A DNA stretch of 64,000 nt, taken from positions 2,046,001 through 2,110,000 of the forward strand of contig NZ_ADVG01000004.1 of the NCBI RefSeq assembly GCF_000178855.1, read 5' to 3'. Positions 60,972-64,000 of this stretch are shown piece after piece; the stretch's first letter is position 1, and each line of letters starts with the position of its first letter. A program made the translations under genes and the position numbers. Source of the DNA: Ktedonobacter racemifer DSM 44963 (lineage in GTDB: Bacteria > Chloroflexota > Ktedonobacteria > Ktedonobacterales > Ktedonobacteraceae). The notes beneath the pieces were generated by a model. That model was not told the DNA's origin. It searched no databases and was given only the letters and a program-made list of their open reading frames with translations.

Positions 60972-61329
60972 GTAAAACCCTCAGATATATGTGGAGACTT
61001 TTCGTATTTACATGTCTCTTTATATCACATGGAATCAACTGGGGCCGACACTGCTAATCCCCATTCGGGGGCAAGCCTTACGCGCCTATATATCATGGGA
61101 TGGCATTCTCGTGTCATTTAACCCTCCATTGGCTGGCCATCCTGGACGCAACAACATACAGCCGTGGTGGCCCATCGCTGCCATAAGAGCATTGATATTG
61201 AACACGTGTTCTTTTTGTGTATACTGAGCTATAGAAGGATGAATAGTTTGGCGAAGGAGCGTAAGAACAGCAATCAAAAATGTGCGCGACTCTGCTTCAA
61301 GGTGTGCTTATTGTACACCTTTGGAGGCG
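60972..61329. other. Spacer between the MerR gene and the tnpB promoter
   Basis: No convincing coding frame, RNA or repeat. The MerR promoter should lie near its left end but I cannot place it. Short frames on the plus strand have unlikely composition. Confidence 0.5.
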
Positions 61330-61358
61330 TTGACAGAGAGACGCTATCATGGTATGAT
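61330..61358 (+). promoter_or_regulatory. Sigma-70-like promoter facing tnpB
   Basis: TTGACA (61330-61335) and TATGAT (61353-61358) with exactly 17 bp between. It faces the tnpB gene (ATG 61465), leaving a leader of about 100 nt. Whether it belongs to the element or the host flank is unclear. Confidence 0.7.
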
Positions 61359-61464
61359 ACACGCATCAGATGAGAAAAAGTGTTCTAAACCATGGTATTT
61401 GATGTTTCTAGCGAAAGAGGCGAAATCTATCTTTTAGTGGAGTGTTGAAAAGGAAGGGTTTTTC

Positions 61465-62691
61465 ATGCTCCTTTGCAAAAAGATCAAACTTGACGTCAGC
61501 GAGCAAGACATGGCCACCCTTGAGTTCATGCAAGGAAAATGCAGAGGGCTCTACAATTGGTGGGTCATGAGGCTCAGAGACGGGGAGAAGTGGCACTTCA
61601 ACGACTGCAAGAAAACCCTGTCCGAGAGCCGTGCCTATGATCCTGAACTCGATCAGGTGTATGGCAAGCTGCTTGCGGAAGTGTACTATCGCCTGGATGG
61701 GGCCATGCGAGCCTTCTTTCGTCGGGTCGCCAATGGGGAAACCCCAGGCTTTCCCCGCGTGCGACCTCGCCATGGCTTCTTCACCCTCTGTTATCCGGCG
61801 ATGTATCTCACGCTTGAGGGAAACACCCTCATCTTGCCCACAGGGGGCAAGGGCAAGCACAAACGCTTTCCTGCCATCCGTGCCGCACTCACCGAACTGC
61901 CTCCAGAGGGCTTTCGAGAGGTTGCCATCAGTCGCGATGGCAGAGGCAATTACTACGCCTCCTTCAGCTATCGACAGCAAGAGGAGGCCAAACGCGATGG
62001 CAACACCGTGGCTTTCGATCTGGGCATCAAGACGCTGGCAACTGGGGTCACGCAAGAGGGCCGGATCTATCACATCGGTGGGTTCAAAGGCTCGTGTTGG
62101 TACAACAAACAGTTGGATCGGCTTCGCTCGAAACGCAGCAAGTGCAAGAAGAAGTCGCGTCGTTATCTTCATCTGAGCAAGGTGTACAAGCGCGTGTCGC
62201 AGAGGAAGCGCAACAAACAGCGCGATAGCCTGCACAAGGCATCGCATCTTATCGCACGGCGATTGGTTGAGAGAACTGTCGTCGTGGGCGATCTTTCCCA
62301 ACGGCACATGGTCATGAAAGAGCATCAGGAGCGAAACAAGGCGCTCAATCGGGCGGTCTACAACGACTGGGGCTTGTATGCCTTCGTCCAAATGCTCACC
62401 TATAAATGCCAGTTGTATGGGAAAGAGCTTCAGTTGGTAGATGAGCGTAACACGTCCAAGCAGTGTAGTGGCTGTGGGAATCTGCAAGCCATGCCACTGT
62501 GGAAGCGGACGTATCAGTGCGCGGAATGTGGACTCGTCATGGATCGAGATGAGAACAGTGCTCACAACATCTTGACGAGGTTCTTTGCCCGGCGGGGGCC
62601 ATACACTCAGGCTCGTCCTGAGTGCGATGTGCTGCAGGCGACCCAAAGCGGCGTAGAAGTCATGGAGACTTCCTGTGAGGGCCAAGTGTAG
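61465..62691 (+). CDS. tnpB: TnpB (OrfB), stand-alone, with altered RuvC-II residue
   Basis: 408 residues with no missing parts: MLLCKKIKLDVSEQDMATLE, FDLGIKTLATGVTQEGRIYH (first Asp), a basic Arg/Lys block near 215-255, and a zinc ribbon CSGCGNLQAM...CAECGLVMDR. The last Asp is in MDRDENSAHNI. At the RuvC-II strand the motif reads VVVGDLSQRHMVMKEHQERN, so the usual catalytic Glu is Gly. A nearby Glu (in MKEHQE) may have taken over, or the protein cleaves poorly. AAGGAAGGG is 6-8 nt before ATG 61465. No tnpA is adjacent (IS1341-type organisation). A long minus-strand frame across it is a shadow. Confidence 0.9.
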   Translation: MLLCKKIKLDVSEQDMATLEFMQGKCRGLYNWWVMRLRDGEKWHFNDCKKTLSESRAYDPELDQVYGKLLAEVYYRLDGAMRAFFRRVANGETPGFPRVRPRHGFFTLCYPAMYLTLEGNTLILPTGGKGKHKRFPAIRAALTELPPEGFREVAISRDGRGNYYASFSYRQQEEAKRDGNTVAFDLGIKTLATGVTQEGRIYHIGGFKGSCWYNKQLDRLRSKRSKCKKKSRRYLHLSKVYKRVSQRKRNKQRDSLHKASHLIARRLVERTVVVGDLSQRHMVMKEHQERNKALNRAVYNDWGLYAFVQMLTYKCQLYGKELQLVDERNTSKQCSGCGNLQAMPLWKRTYQCAECGLVMDRDENSAHNILTRFFARRGPYTQARPECDVLQATQSGVEVMETSCEGQV

Positions 62692-62750
62692 CAATTGAAT
62701 CTATTCGAGTGTGTATAAGCACATTTGAGTGGATTTAGAAAGGCAGTCAG
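62600..62750 (+). ncRNA. Candidate omega RNA of the stand-alone tnpB
   Basis: The 3' end of tnpB and the following about 60 bp lie where TnpB guide RNAs are found. A short hairpin GAAGTC...GACTTC (62656-62672) is visible. Its sequence does not match the GAAGCAGGAA block of the two IS607-type elements, so it would be a different scaffold. Ends are uncertain. Confidence 0.3.
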
Positions 62751-62753
62751 GAT

Positions 62754-63191
62754 ATGTATTTTGCCTCAAGCAAATTGGTAACGAATCGCTCTGTACCAGC
62801 GAGCACAGTTATTCCTGTACTAGCGTATGAAGACGTGGTGCAGGCGGCGGAATGGCTTTGTAAAACCTTTGACTTTAAAGAGCGCCTGCGCATAGGCCGC
62901 CATCGCGTTCAGCTTGCGGTTGGTGATGCTGCGGTTATTGTAAATGAGGGGAAGTCAGAAGCGCCTTCTCGCGCCGAGAATCACTCAGTGCTGGTACGTG
63001 TAGAGGATGTGGACCGCCACTATGAATTTACGCGCGGACGTGGCGCGCACATCTTGCGACCACCAACGACCTATCCTTATGGAGAGAGACAGTATACTGT
63101 CGAAGATCCAGGAGGGCATTGCTGGACCTTCTCACAATCCGTCGCCGACGCTGACCCCGAGGAATGGGGCGGGACCTGGCCCAGCGCGTAG
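62754..63191 (+). CDS. VOC-family protein (glyoxalase/bleomycin-resistance fold)
   Basis: 145 residues: VIPVLAYEDVVQAAEWLCKT, FDFKERLRIGRHRVQLAVGD, then HSVLVRVEDVDRHYEFTRGR and a C-terminal YGERQYTVEDPGGHCWTFSQ with the metal-type Glu. It is of the group sharing a YG-E-R-Q-Y-x-V-E-D-x-x-G-H loop, often annotated as bleomycin-resistance-like. Function is open. The ribosome site is AAAGG some way before ATG 62754. The gene ends 10 bp before a long hairpin. Confidence 0.87.
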   Translation: MYFASSKLVTNRSVPASTVIPVLAYEDVVQAAEWLCKTFDFKERLRIGRHRVQLAVGDAAVIVNEGKSEAPSRAENHSVLVRVEDVDRHYEFTRGRGAHILRPPTTYPYGERQYTVEDPGGHCWTFSQSVADADPEEWGGTWPSA

Positions 63192-63200
63192 TAAAACTCG

Positions 63201-63260
63201 TTGTGTGGAGACCCAGCGTCTTGATCTGTTTCCAGGTCAAGACGCTGGGTCTCCACACAA
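63201..63260. terminator. Long perfect hairpin between convergent genes, 24-bp arms
   Basis: 63201-63224 and 63237-63260 are exact complements, and CTG/CAG inside the loop adds pairs. It lies between the VOC gene (stop 63191) and the convergent MFS gene (stop 63266), so it could terminate both. It has the same make-up as the long hairpins at 5140, 7112, 10172, 14246 and 21731. Confidence 0.88.
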
Positions 63261-63265
63261 CATCC

Positions 63266-64000
63266 CTATATTCCGGCTTCGACCTGGAGCGCAGGCTCCA
63301 GCACTTGCTCAGGCTCGGCCTGTTTCCCGCGCTGACGCATGGTGGAGGCAGCGTCCTTATCGCGCACGCGCAGGGCGAAACTGACCGCGATGACCGCGAG
63401 AATTGCCGAGGTGATGAAGGCGGCGTGATAGGCCGTTAGGTTTGGCTGCATGCTGCCATTAGCAATATGCGTCATTCCGACCGTGCTCATGACGGTGCTG
63501 ATAAGCGCCACGCCAAGCGAGGCACCAACCTGGCGCTGGGCATTGTTAAGCGCCGAGGCCTGGCCGGTCTCAGCAGGCGAAATCGTCGCGAAGGCCGCGG
63601 CCTGCACAGGGATAAAGGCATAGGCCATGCCCGCCCCGGTTAGGAACATTAACCCACGCATTGCCCATAGGTTGGTATCCATGCCTATGGTAAGCATGCA
63701 CAACTCAATAATCGTAACCCCAACCAGACCGCCAGCGATGAGTCGGCGTGGCCCCACTTTGGGATAGAGGCGTGCCACAATCTGGGTTGAGACGAGAACT
63801 CCGAGCGCCTCGGGGAAGGTCGTCAGGCCCGAGGTGAACGCGGAGACGCCACGCGCCTCCTGGAGGAAGAGCGGGGCAGCGTAGAGTAAGCCCATAAAGC
63901 CCGCGCCCGAGAAGACTGTGACCAGATTACAGGTGCGGAAGAGCTTGTTATTGAACAGGCGCAGATCGAGCATGGGATGCGTCGACCTGAGCTCGACAAA
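63266..64000 (-). CDS. MFS transporter, DHA2 (EmrB/QacA) type, partial
   Basis: The C-terminal 245 residues of a multidrug transporter, open at the right edge. It reads FVELRSTHPMLDLRLFNNKL, AGFMGLLYAAPLFLQEARG, VGPRRLIAGGLVGVTIIELC and FATISPAETGQASALNNAQR, then QVGASLGVALISTVMSTVG. LDLRLFxNxxF and S-x-Q-R-Q-V-G are typical of the second half of 14-TM DHA2 exporters. Five to six TM helices are in view, with a charged tail (RVRDKDAASTMRQRGKQ). The apparent ATG at 63973 is internal. Confidence 0.9.
   Translation of the reverse strand, partial: FVELRSTHPMLDLRLFNNKLFRTCNLVTVFSGAGFMGLLYAAPLFLQEARGVSAFTSGLTTFPEALGVLVSTQIVARLYPKVGPRRLIAGGLVGVTIIELCMLTIGMDTNLWAMRGLMFLTGAGMAYAFIPVQAAAFATISPAETGQASALNNAQRQVGASLGVALISTVMSTVGMTHIANGSMQPNLTAYHAAFITSAILAVIAVSFALRVRDKDAASTMRQRGKQAEPEQVLEPALQVEAGI

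Noticed and set aside
61408..62694. A 428-codon open frame on the minus strand
   Set aside because: It is fully antisense to an intact tnpB with all TnpB landmarks, and its translation has no recognisable motif.
1..64000. CRISPR arrays, tRNA or rRNA genes, phage modules, toxin-antitoxin pairs
   Set aside because: I found no regularly spaced repeats, no cloverleaf with conserved T-loop sequence, and no structural or lysis genes. Reading by eye may miss a single tRNA.

Overview
The window looks like an accessory-rich piece of a spore- and mycelium-forming Chloroflexota chromosome, most like the class Ktedonobacteria. That assignment is an inference. It rests on three very large MalT-type LuxR regulators sharing a distinctive N-terminal module, several IS607/TnpB-type elements, an IS110 element, ROK/HxlR/LAL-dominated regulation, and GC content a little over 50 % by eye. 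No rRNA, tRNA or CRISPR array was found.

Layout. 0-5 kb: SnoaL-like fragment, manganese catalase, a decapitated MFS transporter, an unknown protein, an orphan histidine kinase and a Nudix hydrolase. 5.2-7.0 kb: IS110 element with structured flanks. 7.2-9.1 kb: two tandem metal-type ABC permeases behind a good sigma-70-like promoter. 9.3-15.7 kb: amidohydrolase, SRPBCC protein, small membrane protein, ECF sigma factor with a coupled membrane anti-sigma-like protein, SDR, an RNA polymerase alpha-CTD-like protein, and a RibD_C reductase with a haloalkane dehalogenase. 15.9-22.9 kb: first LAL regulator, flavin monooxygenase, divergent HxlR/DoxX pair, VOC protein. 22.9-26.3 kb: alcohol dehydrogenase relic and a nucleoside hydrolase gene cut in two by an IS607 element; the reading frame can be restored at base level.

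26.3-30 kb: a TPR membrane protein paired with a TPR-AAA ATPase, then an aminoglycoside nucleotidyltransferase. 30-37.5 kb: RND exporter, a ComP/NarL-type two-component system, OsmC. 37.8-45.5 kb: second LAL regulator (its HTH lies in another frame after a G7 tract), small conserved protein, epoxide hydrolase, MFS exporter, FMN reductase with divergent HxlR regulator. 45.5-50.1 kb: a rifampin phosphotransferase gene (rph) ruined by a second IS607-type element with internal deletion, preceded by its TetR regulator. 50.3-54 kb: ROK regulator and xylose isomerase, then a membrane protein. 54.2-64 kb: third LAL regulator, quinone oxidoreductase, aminoglycoside-phosphotransferase-like kinase, an SRPBCC gene with an amber codon, a double-MerR regulator, a stand-alone tnpB, VOC protein and an MFS exporter cut by the right edge.

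Themes. Most genes are one- or two-gene units for detoxification, redox chemistry, drug resistance and signalling, each with its own regulator. Two patterns stand out. First, insertion elements and point lesions have broken many genes. Second, at least eight intergenic spaces carry long, nearly perfect hairpins (22-32 bp arms, short loops). Most differ in sequence, but two share a core and a third place holds a half copy.
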